A stretch of 64,000 bases of DNA from Celoporthe dispersa (GCA_016584495.1 WAID01000003.1:4464001-4528000), one strand, 5' to 3'. Shown: positions 23,662 through 36,936, numbered from the stretch's first letter. Translations and numbers: made by a program. The notes: a model not told the origin generated them from the sequence alone.

Positions 23662-24522
23662 ACGAGGACCAAGCAGACCTAGGGACGGTTCCAAGGCTAG
23701 GGTCTCAGGTGGGAGGTACGTAGCACAATGCAGATTGTCTTCCTTTCTACCTTCTTCTCTCCTACTCCTCCTCCTCTCTTCTCCTCCTCGTGGTTGAGTG
23801 ATCCAGGCAGGGGGCCTGTCGGCGCGCAGGTCCGCCCATGATGTGGTCCGTTATGTGTGTATGCCGTCTGAGGCGAGCCGAAAACACGCCGCAGATTAGG
23901 CGGAATAAATAGGCTCTTTCTTCTCCCTGGTAAGGACTCACGAGGGGTTTATGTGCAGGACGAGACGGCGTCAGATCTCCGCGAGGATTGATCGAGCTCT
24001 CTGGCGAGGGGCAGGGGAGACAGGGAAGAGGAATAATAAGAACAAGAATAGTCATCATCATAATAATCATAAAAAAATATATATATTTAAATAAAAAAAT
24101 AGAATAGGATCAATGTTGAGACGACGAGATGAGACCGAGAGATCGTAGGTTCGTTTCTCCTTGCGGCTTTAGGTTCAATGGCCGGATATTGGTTCTCAAG
24201 TCGGAGCCGTCCCACGGCGGGCTTTGCTTTTGGGGACGCGGTGGGCCCTGCCGGCGTGGATGGTGATGCAGCCAAACAGCTCGCAGCCTTGCCCTTCACC
24301 GCTTGGCCGGTCTACAGAAGGCATGCAGGAAGCACTTGACTCTTTCCAACATTTTCTTAACTCTATTCTGTCTGGCACCGGGGGAAGGAAGGCCTCGGTG
24401 TCTCAACTTAGTCCCGTCCTTGGTCGGTCTTTCGGTCTCTTTCGCTCGGCTGTCGTCCCCGCGCCTGTTCTGCTCTGCTCACCTTGTTGGTTCAACAGCA
24501 GCACATCAATGTCTTGCTTGGT

Positions 24523-24524
<2 letters not shown>

Positions 24525-24556
<32 letters not shown>

Positions 24557-24668
24557 CTTTTTTTTTTTTTTTTGGCCCGGCCCTGCCCTGCCCTGCCCTC
24601 CTTGCCCTGCCTGCCTACCTCTCTGCCCGCCAGCCCGCCCGCCCGCCTGCCTGCCAGCCTGCCTGTGT
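24525..24668. repeat. Compound GA / poly-T / CCCTG / GCCC repeat cluster
   Basis: (GA)15 is followed by about 16 Ts, then CCCTG pentamers and CTGCC/CCGCC units. The cluster switches strand composition abruptly at the T tract. Confidence 0.85.
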
Positions 24669-25462
24669 GTGGAGAAGAACAAGAAGAAGCTTGTTTGGTA
24701 AGCGTGTGTGTCCTGGTCGGACCCTGTACTTGGGAGGGTTGAACGAAACGAGGACGAAACTTTCCCGCGTAGCCGTGCCGCGCCCGGCCGGTGGTGTAGT
24801 TCTGTACTGTGCGGTGCGGTAATGACTCGCCTACCTGTCCCCCAGCCCAACGTATCGAGATCGAGGGTTTGTGTGCATGTGCCCTCTCTCGTTTTTTCTT
24901 CTTCTTCTTCTTTTCTCACCCTCTCCCTCTTCTTTCCTCTCCTATCGAGCTTTGACGCTGTGGGGTCAGTCGAGGTGTTACACATGAGGTGCGCGTGCTC
25001 GAGAACCGGGGGGGGGCTGGACGCCGGTGTTGACTCTTGCGTGTCGATCGTGGCTGGCTCGTAACGGGAATACACACTGCGGAGCAATGTAGTCGTAGGT
25101 ACTATCACAAGGTAGTCAGCTGGTAGCCCGTCCGCTATAGTGTACCCGTTATGGTACCATAGCAGTACTATAGCGGTGGCATCATTAGTAGCAATGGTGC
25201 CTCCTCCTCCTGGGTGGCCGCTGTTTCCCCGTGCAGTACTATGGTACTACTGTGGTAGGACCCCCCGAGGCTAAGGGAGGAAGCAGTCCAGGCGGGCAGC
25301 TGCTGTGCTAGCCCACAGGCCGTCTCGTATTTGGCACTACTGCAGGTGTGCTGTTCGCTGCTGTTCCTCCTCTTCCTGCTACTCCTCCTTGCCGGGCGGG
25401 AGAGAGAGAGAGAGAGGGCTCCTCGTCCTCGCCGTCCTTGACCCTTGTCTAGGGTCCCTGCT

Positions 25463-25520
25463 CTGTGTGTGTGTGTGTGTATGTGTGTGTGTGTGTGTGT
25501 ATGTGTGTGTGTGTGTGTAT
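25463..25520. repeat. (GT)n microsatellite
   Basis: About 58 bp of GT units with two AT interruptions, strictly alternating purine and pyrimidine. Confidence 0.9.
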
Positions 25521-26302
25521 GACTGACTGTAAAGCGCGTTGATGTGTCAGTCAGGACTTGGCACCTGGCAGGCTACCGCTCTGCTCTGCTTCGTGTCTGG
25601 CGCCCAGTCGGTGGGAAGGTGTCAATGCTGCAGCAGTGGTGTGGCAGAGGGAAACCGGATGCAGGTGAGTGGGGTAGGGAGTCAGGGGGGGAGGGAGGGA
25701 GGGAGGGAAGGTGTGTGGGCGGATGTACAGTACCGTATGATGGAGCCGTGGACTCGGGGTGGACAGCAGAGGATGGCGCAGCTTCCGAGGCAGCTGATGG
25801 TGGGGAGGGGCTCCGCGACGGATCATGGACTCTGGGTTGGTCCAGAAGTCCAGAAAGGGTTGGAAACACATGTGTGTGGTGGGTTGTGTGGTCTGCGGAG
25901 GGGCCACCTGCAAGCCTGGGACTTGCAAGCGCTGGCTGCAAGTACACTGGGTCCTGGGCCCCCCAGGTCCTGGGCTCCTCCGGCCTGCAGCAAGCAGCAG
26001 CCCCAACAGCAGCCAGCCCTTCCCCTCCTCCCCTAGCCTCCCCTACCCTCCCCCATCCCGGATAGGATAGGCCAGGGTCTTTGCCTGCTGGCCCCAGTTC
26101 CGGTTAAAGGGCCGCTGCAGCAGAGGCGAATTGCTTTGGGCGCGCGCAGTCCCGGCCCTCCTCCAACGGAGGTACCGACACCGCGGTCACGACGACATCA
26201 GACGCCATCCCAGGTGCTTGCTGGGAGAGCTCTGCTCCCGCCTCTCCCACACGCCTCTGGTCAGCCCTTGCGCTCCGGCCATCGCGCCTCCCGGGACTCT
26301 TT

Positions 26303-26369
26303 TGTGTGTGTGTGTGTGTGTGTATGTGTGTATGTGTATGTGTGTGTGTGTGTGTCTGTGGCCCATCAC

Positions 26370-26400
<31 letters not shown>
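26303..26400. repeat. (GT)n tract followed by a 26-base T run
   Basis: GT units from 26303 to about 26359 with a few TATG interruptions, then 26 consecutive Ts at 26375-26400, the longest homopolymer noticed in the window. Confidence 0.9.
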
Positions 26401-28602
26401 CTCTTCTGCCTCTCTCCCTTGATCGTCGCACCCACCCAGTCGATCAGAGGTAACCAGCAAAGCAGCATGCCCACCAGGCTGGCTGGCCAGACGCCAAGGG
26501 CCAAGGGCCAGGTGCAAGGTCGCCTCGAGGTTTGTCAAGGTACTACTACTATGTACGATAGGGAAACCTTTTCGAGGCGAGCAAGGCGCTACCCTGGCCG
26601 GAAGGACTCCGGGTTGGTGGGATGACTGAGGAGGTTGTGGAATATCCAGGTTCGTCGAGGGAGTTCTCAGGGTCTCTTTTTTTTCTTTCTTTCTTTCTTC
26701 TTTTAGCTTTTCCCTGTCGACGGCCGGGGCCACGCAACCTCTCACACACCCACAATATTTTCTTTTTCCTCTCCATCCGCTGGGCTGTTGTCGTTGCAGC
26801 CGCGGCGACGTGGGCTTGGACCCCCCCGGCTGGGCTCCTGGAACCGTCATCCCAATGTATAGTCTCCCTTCCCTCCCTCAATCTCCTTTGTACACACCTT
26901 CCGTACTCTTGTTGCGGCCGCCCGATTTTCGTGACAGAGTTGTGCTGACCTTCACCTGCGTCTCCATGCGGCAGAAGCCCCCCCCCTCCTTTTCTCCCGG
27001 GCGCGCGGGATTCGACAAGTCTCGTGCTCCCGTAAGTGGAACGATACTTGTGACCCCCTCTAACCCTCGTCTGCGCGGCGACGGGGAGAGCTAACAATAA
27101 AACCAACAAGTCGTTTTTTTCTTCTTCCTTCCTGCTGGTCTGGCCCGGAAACCCTTCCCCGGAAACCCTCGGCATACACGAGGCCACACCCCTTTGGGCT
27201 CCTGATCGAATCAGATCCCCCAGGTCAGGTCGAAGCCGCTCAGCGGGTGATGGAGCCCCGCCGCCTGAGGTGAGTGGTCCACGCCTCCAGGCCCAGCCCG
27301 GTAGTCTTGGGCCTCAAGAGGAGTGTGTCTTACACACCAATCATGTCCTCCTCCTGCTCCGCCATTCTCAGCCGTCCCTCCCTCGAGCTATTATGTCAGT
27401 TCCAAGACATACATCACATATCGGTCGGCGCCTCTCAGCACTGAGCACCCGATCATTATCGTCATCGAGCCACACACACACACACATGTATCATCATGAT
27501 CATGAACAGGCCCGACCTTGACCAAATTTGTCTGTCAGCAGCAGCGGAGGTCGATGTGACAGCGTCGCTGCCCAATTCCTCCGCCCCAGGGCGGGTCCTG
27601 CTCAGGGGGGGGAGGCGGAGGGGTGTGTTTCTGTGGACGACAGGCTCTCATTAAACACGTGAAGGAGGGAGAAAGAAAGAAAAAAAGAAAAAAAAAAGGA
27701 AAAAATCCTTCGCTGTCATCCCCCTCCACGTCGGGTGCAAAGGAGGGGGTGGGGTGGGCAAGCTGGCGTTCGTCGTACTGAAACTTGATCCTGGCCTGCA
27801 CCTCCCGTCACAGGTAACTGCCCCGTGATAATGCACGGCACTGGTCGCAGCTCAAAGGACCGGTGAGGGTCGTGAGGATCTGGGCTCATCAATCAGAGCC
27901 GCAGATGGCAGCCATACCAATGCAGGCGACCAGGGAGATGCCCATAATTATCAGCCAACCTATAAGCTGCCATGTTGGTAAGCACGAGACAGACCTCCTC
28001 AGGTATCCATTGATGCTGGTTATTCCTCGGGCCATGCTGTATATAGGCCGATCCAGACTATGTTACGTCTCTTTGGGGAACGCCACAATGCGCACGGCAC
28101 ACCGAGAGACTGTGTGTGTGTGTGTGTGTAACAGACACCCTTCACAGGCTGTACTGATGAAAAGCAACCCAGGCTTCTTCGTATCATCAGGGGCTGTTCT
28201 CAACCGGACGACGACACCCTCCTCTGGTATTGAAAGGGAGTTTTTTTTCTTTCTTTATATCTCTTCCCGTTTTTTTCTTCTTTTCTCGTCGGCAAGATTT
28301 GGACAGAGATGCAGCCTGAGCCTCTCTATCTCTCTCTCTGTGTGTGCTTGATTGTCCATGGTGTGGGCGGCTGTTGCGGCACCTCTTCAGCTGCAGAGAC
28401 TCCACAGCAACCACTTCTTCTTCTTCTCGGCAGCGTCTCGACCTGTCCACAAGTCGATATTGTTGTTGTTCTGGCCCTCACCATTCATCTGGGTCAGATT
28501 CTGCCAGCCGTGGGTGGCGGACCCCACCCGGACCGAGCGAGGGTGGACAGACGAGCTTCTTCACTTGGGGTGTGCTACCTTGCTAATGCCGATGTCTTAC
28601 AG

Positions 28603-28698
28603 GCTGCATGTACGGAAGGCGGCTTGAGATTCGACCCCGGGAAATTTTGTGGGGGCGAGATCTATGGCACAGTGATCTGCCTGAAAGCCTGGCCATGA
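28603..28698 (+). CDS. Possible terminal exon of a small Cys-containing protein
   Basis: A well-formed acceptor (TGCTAATGC branch-point-like site, then TCTTACAG at 28595-28602) is followed by 32 codons ending in TGA. They encode a segment with three spaced cysteines (ACTEGGLRF, GKFCGGEIYG, VICLKAWP). The upstream exon is not clear; a hydrophobic stretch in the same frame before a GTGGGT at about 28511 would fit in phase 0. It may be the end of a small secreted protein, but chance is a real alternative. Confidence 0.2.
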   Translation, partial: AACTEGGLRFDPGKFCGGEIYGTVICLKAWP

Positions 28699-30948
28699 AG
28701 ATCCTCCATGCCGGTGGCGATTGAGCTTGTTGTTCTTCAGCCTCTCCCTCCTCCTCCTGCTCCTGCTGCTGCTGTTGACGATGTTCTGGCCAGGCCGTCT
28801 TGTTCTGGTCTCTGCCTGCCCGTTGCCGAGATCCGATATGCTCGACCACCGCCGGATGACGCCTCTGTCGACTCGGGTCCCGTCGAGCGGACATAAGGGC
28901 TGCATTAGACCAAGACTCTGACGGCATGCTGTCAACGCTTGTTCCCGAGGGAAGTCCAACCACGATCGCTGTTCTAGGATGGAGCCTGGGCGTCAGCATC
29001 AAAACCCTCCCGTCAAGCAAGACCTTTTTGATCGACCGACCAGATGATCCAGGGCGAGGTGCGCCGGTCTCCTCTAATCCACCGATGACACGTTGACGCA
29101 GCGGGCTGGCCTGGTGGGATCGATGCAGTCAACCGGCATCCTATCGCTGTCTTGTCTCTCCTGCAAGAAGCAACTTTTGGCGGTGGTACTCGAGCCGACC
29201 ATGGCTGCATCTGCACCAGACCGCGTCCACACGACCTCTCCGTGTCGGTGATGGTATGCAAGAGAAAGTGGAGGGAGGGAGGGAGGTTGTGTCGCCGTCG
29301 TCGTGGTCGCCGCCCGAAGACCGTGGTTGACAGATGGGCCTAGCTCCAGCCTGGCCTCGACCGGTCAAGACGTGTTCGCCTCTTACAGACGGACGCCTGC
29401 GAAAGGTATATACGGGAGGAGGGATGGGGACTGGATATGCTTTAATGATTGCCTTGATGCTAATGCAGTGTGGCTGGCTGACTTGGTGGCAGCAGAGGGT
29501 ATGAGGGAAGAGTTCTGGGAGGGTAACATCCTCAAAGGCCCGGATGTGCACAGAAATCCTGTTTTTTTTTTTTCCCCTTCTCCTTTCTTGCTCTCTCCTC
29601 CTCTGACGAACAAAGAACAAAAGAACAGCCTGCATCATGGAGAAAGGGGAAGGTGTGTCTTGGGTTGACATGCAGTGCCCAGGTGCCTGCCAATTATTCC
29701 ATACATCATGTCAGGCTGGCTGGCTTGGGCTGCCAGAGAGGGGGGGGGAGGCCTGACCACCATCCGGACCAGGTCTGGAAGATCACAAGAGACATATTAC
29801 TTAGGTGACATAACAAAAGGTGAGACCTCAAGGGAGTACTCATGAATCCACCCTCATTTTAGGTCTTGTAGGAGGAATAAGAATATCTGCTCGTCTATCT
29901 GGGAGGGGGGGGTGGACTTGACCGCCTCAAAGAGCAGGCAGCCAGTCACTCAGGGACACTTGTCATTGCACTACGACTAAAGATTACGAGGTAACAAGCA
30001 CCCAGGACAAACAGCCTGTGAGCAAGTTCCTTGTTACATGATAATTATCTTCATGAACACAGGTCTAGCTGAGCCTTGGTGGGTGCTCTCACGAGAGAGA
30101 GAGAGAAAGTGTGTGTGTGTGTGTGCGTACTGCCAATGTGCTTCAGAGTAAGCAGATGCTCCTCGGGACATATAGGTGGTCTCTGGGGACCAATTACAGG
30201 GCCAAGCTTCTCCGTGGTCTAGCTGCCTGGCTTTACTGTCTTCTGAACCGCCCATTGCTAAATAAAATTATAGGGCACTGCGACAATTGACCTGACTTAC
30301 GGAACACTGCTATCATCTGGGCAGCATTCATATCGGCTGCGATCCTGGTATTATTATTTTTTCTCCCTCTTATTTTCTACTTCGTTTCTTTCTTTCTTTC
30401 TCGTTAGGCATCACTGTCTCTCTGTGCCCCTGGAAGCAGTCACATCTGATGCATCACATTGACATCTCACATGCAAGAAGCAGCGACAGGTTTCTGAATA
30501 CGAAGTAGCAAGTGCTGATAAGTCACATCTAAAAAAAATGAAAATAAAAATTTACAAAAAGGCTGAGGGTGTTTCCCCCTCCCCTCCCCCCCCCAAAAAA
30601 AAGCCACAAGGATACGGAGTCTCTAAATGTCTAGATACATTTACGCAGTGTAGCGTCCCCAGAGGAAACCCTTCCACAGCATATCGTCAAGGTTTCCTCA
30701 GGCCGTTTTGTTCATTATCATCATAATAATCGTCATCGTCATCATTATTGCTTATTTCGTAGGATTGTCAAAATGTAGACAAACCTCTGTAACACAGCAG
30801 CAAGCCACTGATGCAGCCAGACAGCGGTGCTCCCACACCACAGCCCATCCGCTTCGGGTTGCCCTTCACTCGCATAACCCCATGCTCGACCACGACAGAC
30901 ACAGCAATCATGCCCCCCCTTCAATTTCCCCTCGTCCTTGCCTCTCTT

Positions 30949-31020
30949 CCCTCCCTCCCTCCCTCCCTCCCTCCCTCTCTTTCTCTCTCCCTCTCTTTCT
31001 CTCTCCTTCCTCCATCCTCC
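30949..31020. repeat. (CCCT)n / CT repeat
   Basis: About seven CCCT tetramers followed by CT- and TTTC-type pyrimidine DNA, roughly 70 bp with no purines for long stretches. Confidence 0.85.
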
Positions 31021-34000
31021 AGCCTCGTAAGGGTTTGAGCAAGCATGCGCAGAAACCTACCCTACGGCATCACCGTTCAGGGGGGTGAGGATCACTGAAC
31101 AAGAAGGGTCAAGTTACTACTCCTTACAGACGCCCACACGTGTCATTGTTCTCCTGTCCGTTGATACCGCCGAGAAGAGTGACGTATGATGCGATGCGGC
31201 ACGCTGCCCATATCCCGCCAACCGGGTACGTGGCACCTATTACCGAGGTTTTTTTTTTTTTTTGGTTTTTTTGACAGGGAAGAATGGGGTTTCAGGGAGG
31301 AACTCTTGATTATTTCTTATTTTATTCTTTTTTTTCTCTTTTGTTCTCTCTCCCTCCGTAAGCAAGGACAAAAGGGAAAGTTCACCGCCTGATCATCTAC
31401 ATGACAGATACAAGAGTGAGTTGTATCCGGGATGTACCATGACCGCCACCAAAAGACCGGGGCCGCCAGCCATGCAGTGGTGCAGCAACAGCAACAGCAA
31501 CAGCGGCACGCTGCATATAGCCCTCCCTTTTTTTTTTTTCCCCTTCTTTTTCTCTTCCTTCTTCTTCATTCTCCTTTCCGTTCTCTCTCGCCCGCCGACA
31601 ATCTAATCCTAATTAGCATGTTACACTAATCTTTTCTCTTTTTTTTTTTTAAAAAAAAAGCAAAGAAAAACGAAAAAAGAGACCGGCAGGGGTATTACGC
31701 AATACCTGCGAATGAGTTGCCAAAACGGTGTCTTGATCAGCATGACAGGCTACACCCACACACGCACACTGCTACGTGCTAAGTCGTACCAGCTACAGGT
31801 AGAGCACATGCAGCAAGCCTAAAACGGGGATAGCCACACGGAAGGACATGTAAAATTTCTCTTTTTTTGTTTGGTCTTTTTTTCCCTCTCTCTCTCTCTC
31901 TCTTTCCTTCTCTCCTGCCTCTTCCTAATTTTTTGAGGGTGGGGAGGGAAGGTACGCCGTGTCATGAAAAGGGCCTAGTAAGGACGGTGTCAAATACATA
32001 CATACTATGTAGTATTTACTGTACGTGATACGCCCACCCGCGGACCACGGGTCGCAGCTGCCTCTCGCGCAGCTGGGAATCTGGACCCTCCTACCCGCGG
32101 CCCTAAGGTGGAAATGTTTTGTGGTGGAGCGGGAAGTGACGAGAGGGAAGGGGCTCCAGCGAGGGTGAGAAGGAAGGGTGGCGTCGTATCCATTACTGCA
32201 CTCTAGAAACAAGAGTTATAGCCGCCGTGTCTGATGTTGAGAAGAAGGCGAGAGGGAGGTGGGGGGGGGGGTTGAGGGGAAAAAAAACAGAAAAATACCA
32301 TCTCCGCCCGCAGAGAACTCGATGTCCCTTGTCTTTGCCAATGAGGACGGCTCCACAGATGCTCTGCTAAACAACACCAGACACGAACGAGGGTCGACGG
32401 CAGACTGGTCACCAAGCCCACAATTTCCCTCTTCTCCCACACAACAAGTATGTACATACAGTACATACTGTTGTATAGTACTATGGTACATGCACACAGA
32501 AGCACACCAAAGTGACAAACAGCAGAATCTGGGCAAGGGGATCCGGCGTGCTCCACCGCACCACTGCACTGCACACTGCTGTGCATGTGCGTGCTTGGGG
32601 AGAGCGGTTCAGGTCCCGCAATGCGACAGTTGCCGCCATACCATGGCGCGGCTGAAGCTACGGGACCCCCACTCTTGAGTGCACTCAGCCATGTACTTGC
32701 GGCCTAGGCCCTGTAGCTGTTACAGCTCGTACCAGTTCCCGCGTCCATACTATGTACAGTATGATACGTGTATACGTGCATATAGGTTCGACTGCGTTTG
32801 TTGAGGAGGAAGAGAGAGAGAGAGGGAGGGCGAGACAGACAGAGAGAGAGACGGAAAGGCTGTGTCAGTGAGTGTGATCTGCATGATCTACCTACGGCGA
32901 GAAGCGTTTCTGGACCCGACCCCCTCCTTCTAGACCGTCTCTCCCGTCATCATCATCCATCCATCCCCCCCCTCCCCAAAGATACAGTACATGCCGGTGG
33001 CGCTGACCCCGTGAGGAGCGCTCCCCCTTCCACCCCTCCTTGCCCTCCCTTCCTCTGCAAGCGCGCCTATCATAACAGCTCGAAGGGCTACACACATTCC
33101 GGTGCCGGGGAGGGGGGGGGCTGGCAGCCGGGGCGGGGTGGCGGCGGGGAAAATTGGTGATGAGACGGCGATGCGCGTCTATACGGACTTATATATCTGA
33201 CTCTCTAGCTATGAGCCGCCCGAATCTCAAGCCCAGATCCGCTCTCGGAGAAAGAAAAAGAAAGAGAGAGAGAGAGAGAGAGAATGTGTGTGTGTGTGAG
33301 AAAAAAAGGTGGGTGGAAAGGAAAGAGGGAACTGGCTGGATGTCTGGCTGGCTCCTTCTGCGGGCACCCTCAAATGCAGGTAACTTCCGTCACCTCGCCA
33401 CGCGGGTATTAATTGGACGGCACGGAAGGTGCGAGTGGAGGGGAGGGGAGGAGACGAGGAGGGGGCAGGCAGGGGAAGAGGAGGATAAGATAGGTTTTTG
33501 TTTGTCTTTCTTTTTCCTTTTTTTTTTTTTTTTTTTTTTAATAACCTACCCTTGCCGGCGGAGCTCCCAGGACCGGTCACAGGATATCGCCATCCAGCAA
33601 GCGAAGCTGCACCGCATCGGAGGTGCATATCCGGACGTTACACCGTGCAAGCCGGGTCATGGGCCTCTGCTGCATGCGCAAGCGAGAGACTGCATGACGG
33701 ACGCTCCATCGGCCGGCCCACCTTGCTGGTTGTGGAAAGCCGCCGAACCTTTTTTCTTTTCTTTTCCTACTATGTATTTTTTTTTTTTTTTTTGCTTCTT
33801 CCTTTCGGCGATTAACCTCCCCCTTCTCTCTCTGTGCGGGGAGGAAGAGAGAAGACGAACAAGGCCAAGCCAATCCGGTTGCCTGTATTTCTGATGACAG
33901 GAGCTTGAACTTTGTACGTTGTTTGATCTTGGGTCCTCCCCCCCGGCCCTTGCTGAGCTCTTGCCGACCCCGCCCTCAAAGTGATGAGCAGTCTGAATCT

Positions 34001-35955
34001 CCCTAATATCCTCGTCATGCAGGATTATATATACGATACAGCGAATCGGCAGCTGGCATGCACTTCCGCCCGACGCAAAGGAAAGACTTGCCGACGTTTC
34101 ACTGCTAAAATGCTCTGCCTTGGCCCCCGCTCTGGGGAATCGCACGCTCTAGAACTAACATTACTTTTTTTTCTTTTCTTTCCCCTGCTGCTTCTTTTTT
34201 TTCTTTGCTTCTGTTTTGATAGCTTGCATACAGTGCTATCTTAAGGACTAGCCTGGAGGAGCAGCATATCTGAGGGCGGCTCGCGCAGGATGTACGGTAG
34301 AGATTACAGCGGAGAAGACGCCGAGCCACAGTAAGCTGCTGCATTCGTACTATGTATGGTACTCGATTGGTTGAACCGTGGAAAAAGCAATGTTGACGTG
34401 TGTCAGTCTGTCAGTCTTGTGTCAGTCAGTCTTTGGCTTCTTGACGAGGCTAGTGGCTGACAACTTGTCTTAGCAAGACAGTTTCGACGTTGTATGTAGG
34501 AGCTATGCATTGGTACGCTGCGCTTAGACGTCACGAAGGAAAAAGCAATAAGTCTCGCAGAGTGGCGACTGGCCAATCACTGGACGGTGATTGGTATTTA
34601 CTAGCATGAACCAGACGCCATAAATGATACGTCTCTCCGCAGGACTGTGGTACTCGCTGCTTGGACTGATGCAAGGCGGTGATGGACTCAGTTTTAGTCG
34701 CGACCGCCTTGGCCCGAGGTGGCTCTTCTCTTCTAGCTTCCTGTCATGCATTGCAGCCGAACCGCAAAAGGCAGTAAGTTCAAACTAGAGCAGTCTTTCT
34801 CCATCGGTGAGGCAGAGTGGGCTGATATAAAATTCCACTAGAGAACGCCTTACCTCCTCCCCAATGAAACGAAGACAGACAAGAAGGAGAGAGGAGCACA
34901 TAATCTTGGTTTACATACATCTAGAGAGGGTGCCTTTCCGTGTTCGGAAGCAGAGCGAGGTGTGATGGTTGGTCTATCTTTGGAATCAGAAAATAATCTC
35001 AAGGGAGTTGAGCCAGAGCCACGCAGTGCGAAGGGCTAGGAGAGCCAAGTCAGCCGTAGGAACGTAGGCCGTGTTTCCGCGGAGCGGGGTTGAATTGGTT
35101 TTTCTTTCTTTCTTTCTTTCTTTCTTTCATTTTTTTTCTCTTGTTGCTAACCACTGGTGTGTACTTATGTACGAGGACCTGGTTCCTTGGCGGCCACCAG
35201 AGACGCCTAAGAAGCCCTGCGGAGCTTAAGGTGTTCCAAGTGAACAGTGTCAATGTGGTGGTCAGTGTTCATTGGCATTCGCTCAGTCGGCCTGCTGGGC
35301 CACCTGGGAAGGTCCCTTGTCAAGATCTTCGGAGTATTATACGTTTTCCAGGAAGCTGAGCGGATGCCATCGTGCAACCAGAACAGTTCTGTAATGAGAG
35401 ACGAGGCCGAGAAGTAGCACATATCCAGTATGCTGAGTTAGTTTTATGCCTGAAGACAAAGACGGCATCGGTATCGTTTCTGGCTGATGACTATCTCTCG
35501 GCGGAAATACAGTAGCATGAGGACAGCGGTTGGGCGAACAGGATACGCGAGAATGGCTTGTACGAACCAAAGCCGTGTGAGCCTGAATAGTTCAAGAGAG
35601 TTGGACTTACTCGTTCAACCTACTGAAAACAACTTCCTCGGACACGCAAGACTTGCGATACGTCCCGATAGAAGCTACATGTGTAGCAGCACCGGCACCG
35701 GCACCTCCAACGAGGAATCACAGCCGCCTGAGGGAGACAGGTCGGGAAGAAACGACAGTGATGTGCTGAGGGCATCAGCTGGGAAGGAGTTTAGCCAGGT
35801 TACGATGTCACGGTACGGGACGGAACAAGCAGAGGGACCTACCTACCGGTCTATGTTCAATGTGTTTTTATTGGTCTTGATTTGCATTCTGGTCGTTAGA
35901 GTGTTGTGGGTGCTCAGTTTCAAAGTCCGACAGGCCTTGCCTGTGGGCATGCTGT

Positions 35956-36936
35956 TCACCGCGGATAGCTTCTGTCGCTACGGTTGTAGTGATCGCGGTC
36001 TCGATCCCGGTGCCTATCGCGCTCACGGCCGCCGTCTCTTCTGCGGTCGCCATCGCGTTCGCGGTCTCGCTCGTTCTTGTAGCTGTCGCGATATCTGTCC
36101 TCCCGTCGATCGCGCTCCCTGTCCCTGTCTCTCCGGTACTCGTCGAGTCTCGGCCGTCTGTCGCTCTTGCTCTTGCCTTTGGAGTCCCAGCCGCCGAGAT
36201 CCTCCTCACCCGTCAGCTTCTTGGAGCCCAACCCCATCCCGTTTGGGCGCTTCGTTATCTCTTTGGCTTTGGGTCCCCGCATCTTGCCATCCCAGCCCTG
36301 TCCCATGAGAAGGGTCGCACCGAATCCCTCCACTGGGATAGCATCGTATGTCTCCAGACCATCTTCCTCCGCCGCGTTCGCAGCAGCGTCGCGGTAGGCG
36401 CTGTCCTCCGTTCGGTGGAGTATGCGTTTTCTGCCTGTGTCCTTTCCCATGAGCGCATCCATGGCCTCTTCGTCGGCGGTCTTGGGCTCCCTTGGTGCCG
36501 CCTCCTCCTTCTCGTGCTTTGTCTCGTCCTGCGCGGGCTTCTTCGAGATCGTCAGCCCGTACTTGAGCGACGCCTCCTCCTCTTCACCCTCGTGATTATT
36601 TTCAGATACGCCGTTCTTTTCCTGGCTCTTGGCCTCTGGCGAGTTGGTTCTCCGCCGCGCTATTTTTCTGTCGTCAGATCTGCGTTGCTCTGGGCGCGAG
36701 CGCTCATCGTCGAGGTACTCTGCACCATTTGCGCCAAAGTGAGTGATGCTCTCGTGCTGCGCATTCTCTCGCTCCTCGTCACCAGAGGAGTCGTTGTGAT
36801 CATGGTCGAAATGAGGTCGGTGTCTCTTGCCCAGCGCGCTGGATGGTGCAGGACGTGCTGCGTTTCTGGCGGGTGCCTTGGAGGATGACGAGGCACCGAA
36901 GCGGATCGCGATGCGAGACTCCTTTGGTTCGGTCAT
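35956..36936 (-). CDS. spp2: Pre-mRNA-splicing factor Spp2 (G-patch protein, GPKOW family)
   Basis: A single exon of 326 residues. Spp2 binds and stimulates the DEAH helicase Prp2 to activate the spliceosome before the first catalytic step. The N-terminus starts MTEPKESRIAIRFG, the usual short opening of fungal Spp2. The middle is acidic and disordered. The conserved Spp2/G-patch segment lies at about residues 200-245: VEGFGATLLMGQGWDGK, then KRPNGMGLGSKKL, matching the spaced Gly/aromatic pattern of G-patch proteins. The C-terminal 80 residues are an RD/RE/RS-rich tail (repeated RDRD and ERDR), common in splicing proteins. A G-patch plus this family-specific spacing makes the call firm. The gene is divergent from vid21 with about 2 kb between starts. 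Confidence 0.92.
   Translation of the reverse strand: MTEPKESRIAIRFGASSSSKAPARNAARPAPSSALGKRHRPHFDHDHNDSSGDEERENAQHESITHFGANGAEYLDDERSRPEQRRSDDRKIARRRTNSPEAKSQEKNGVSENNHEGEEEEASLKYGLTISKKPAQDETKHEKEEAAPREPKTADEEAMDALMGKDTGRKRILHRTEDSAYRDAAANAAEEDGLETYDAIPVEGFGATLLMGQGWDGKMRGPKAKEITKRPNGMGLGSKKLTGEEDLGGWDSKGKSKSDRRPRLDEYRRDRDRERDRREDRYRDSYKNERDRERDGDRRRDGGRERDRHRDRDRDHYNRSDRSYPR

Larger units (their letters stand above)
22292..35955. other. 13.7 kb gene-poor interval rich in microsatellites
   Basis: No gene with a recognisable domain was found on either strand. The left 0.7 kb presumably contains the hmt1 promoter. The remainder is a mix of GT, GA, CT, CCCT and T-tract repeats, several GTAC-rich palindromic clusters (about 23196-23252, 25097-25258, 26539-26560, 31995-32030, 32447-32492, 32743-32780, 34346-34364), and ordinary GC-rich DNA with only short frames. 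A possible exon at 28603-28698 is listed separately. Given the usual density of about one gene per 3 kb in such genomes, undetected lineage-specific or non-coding genes are possible. Confidence 0.6.

Noticed and set aside
27863..28020. Hydrophobic minus-strand tail (LIGWLIIMGISLVACIG) ending near 27885
   Set aside because: It resembles a C-terminal membrane helix, but no upstream exon chain with splice sites could be built, and the other strand is equally open.
35989..36888. 299-codon plus-strand hydrophobic frame opposite spp2
   Set aside because: Looks like a membrane protein only because the sense strand is Arg/Asp/Glu-rich; the sense strand has the G-patch motif.
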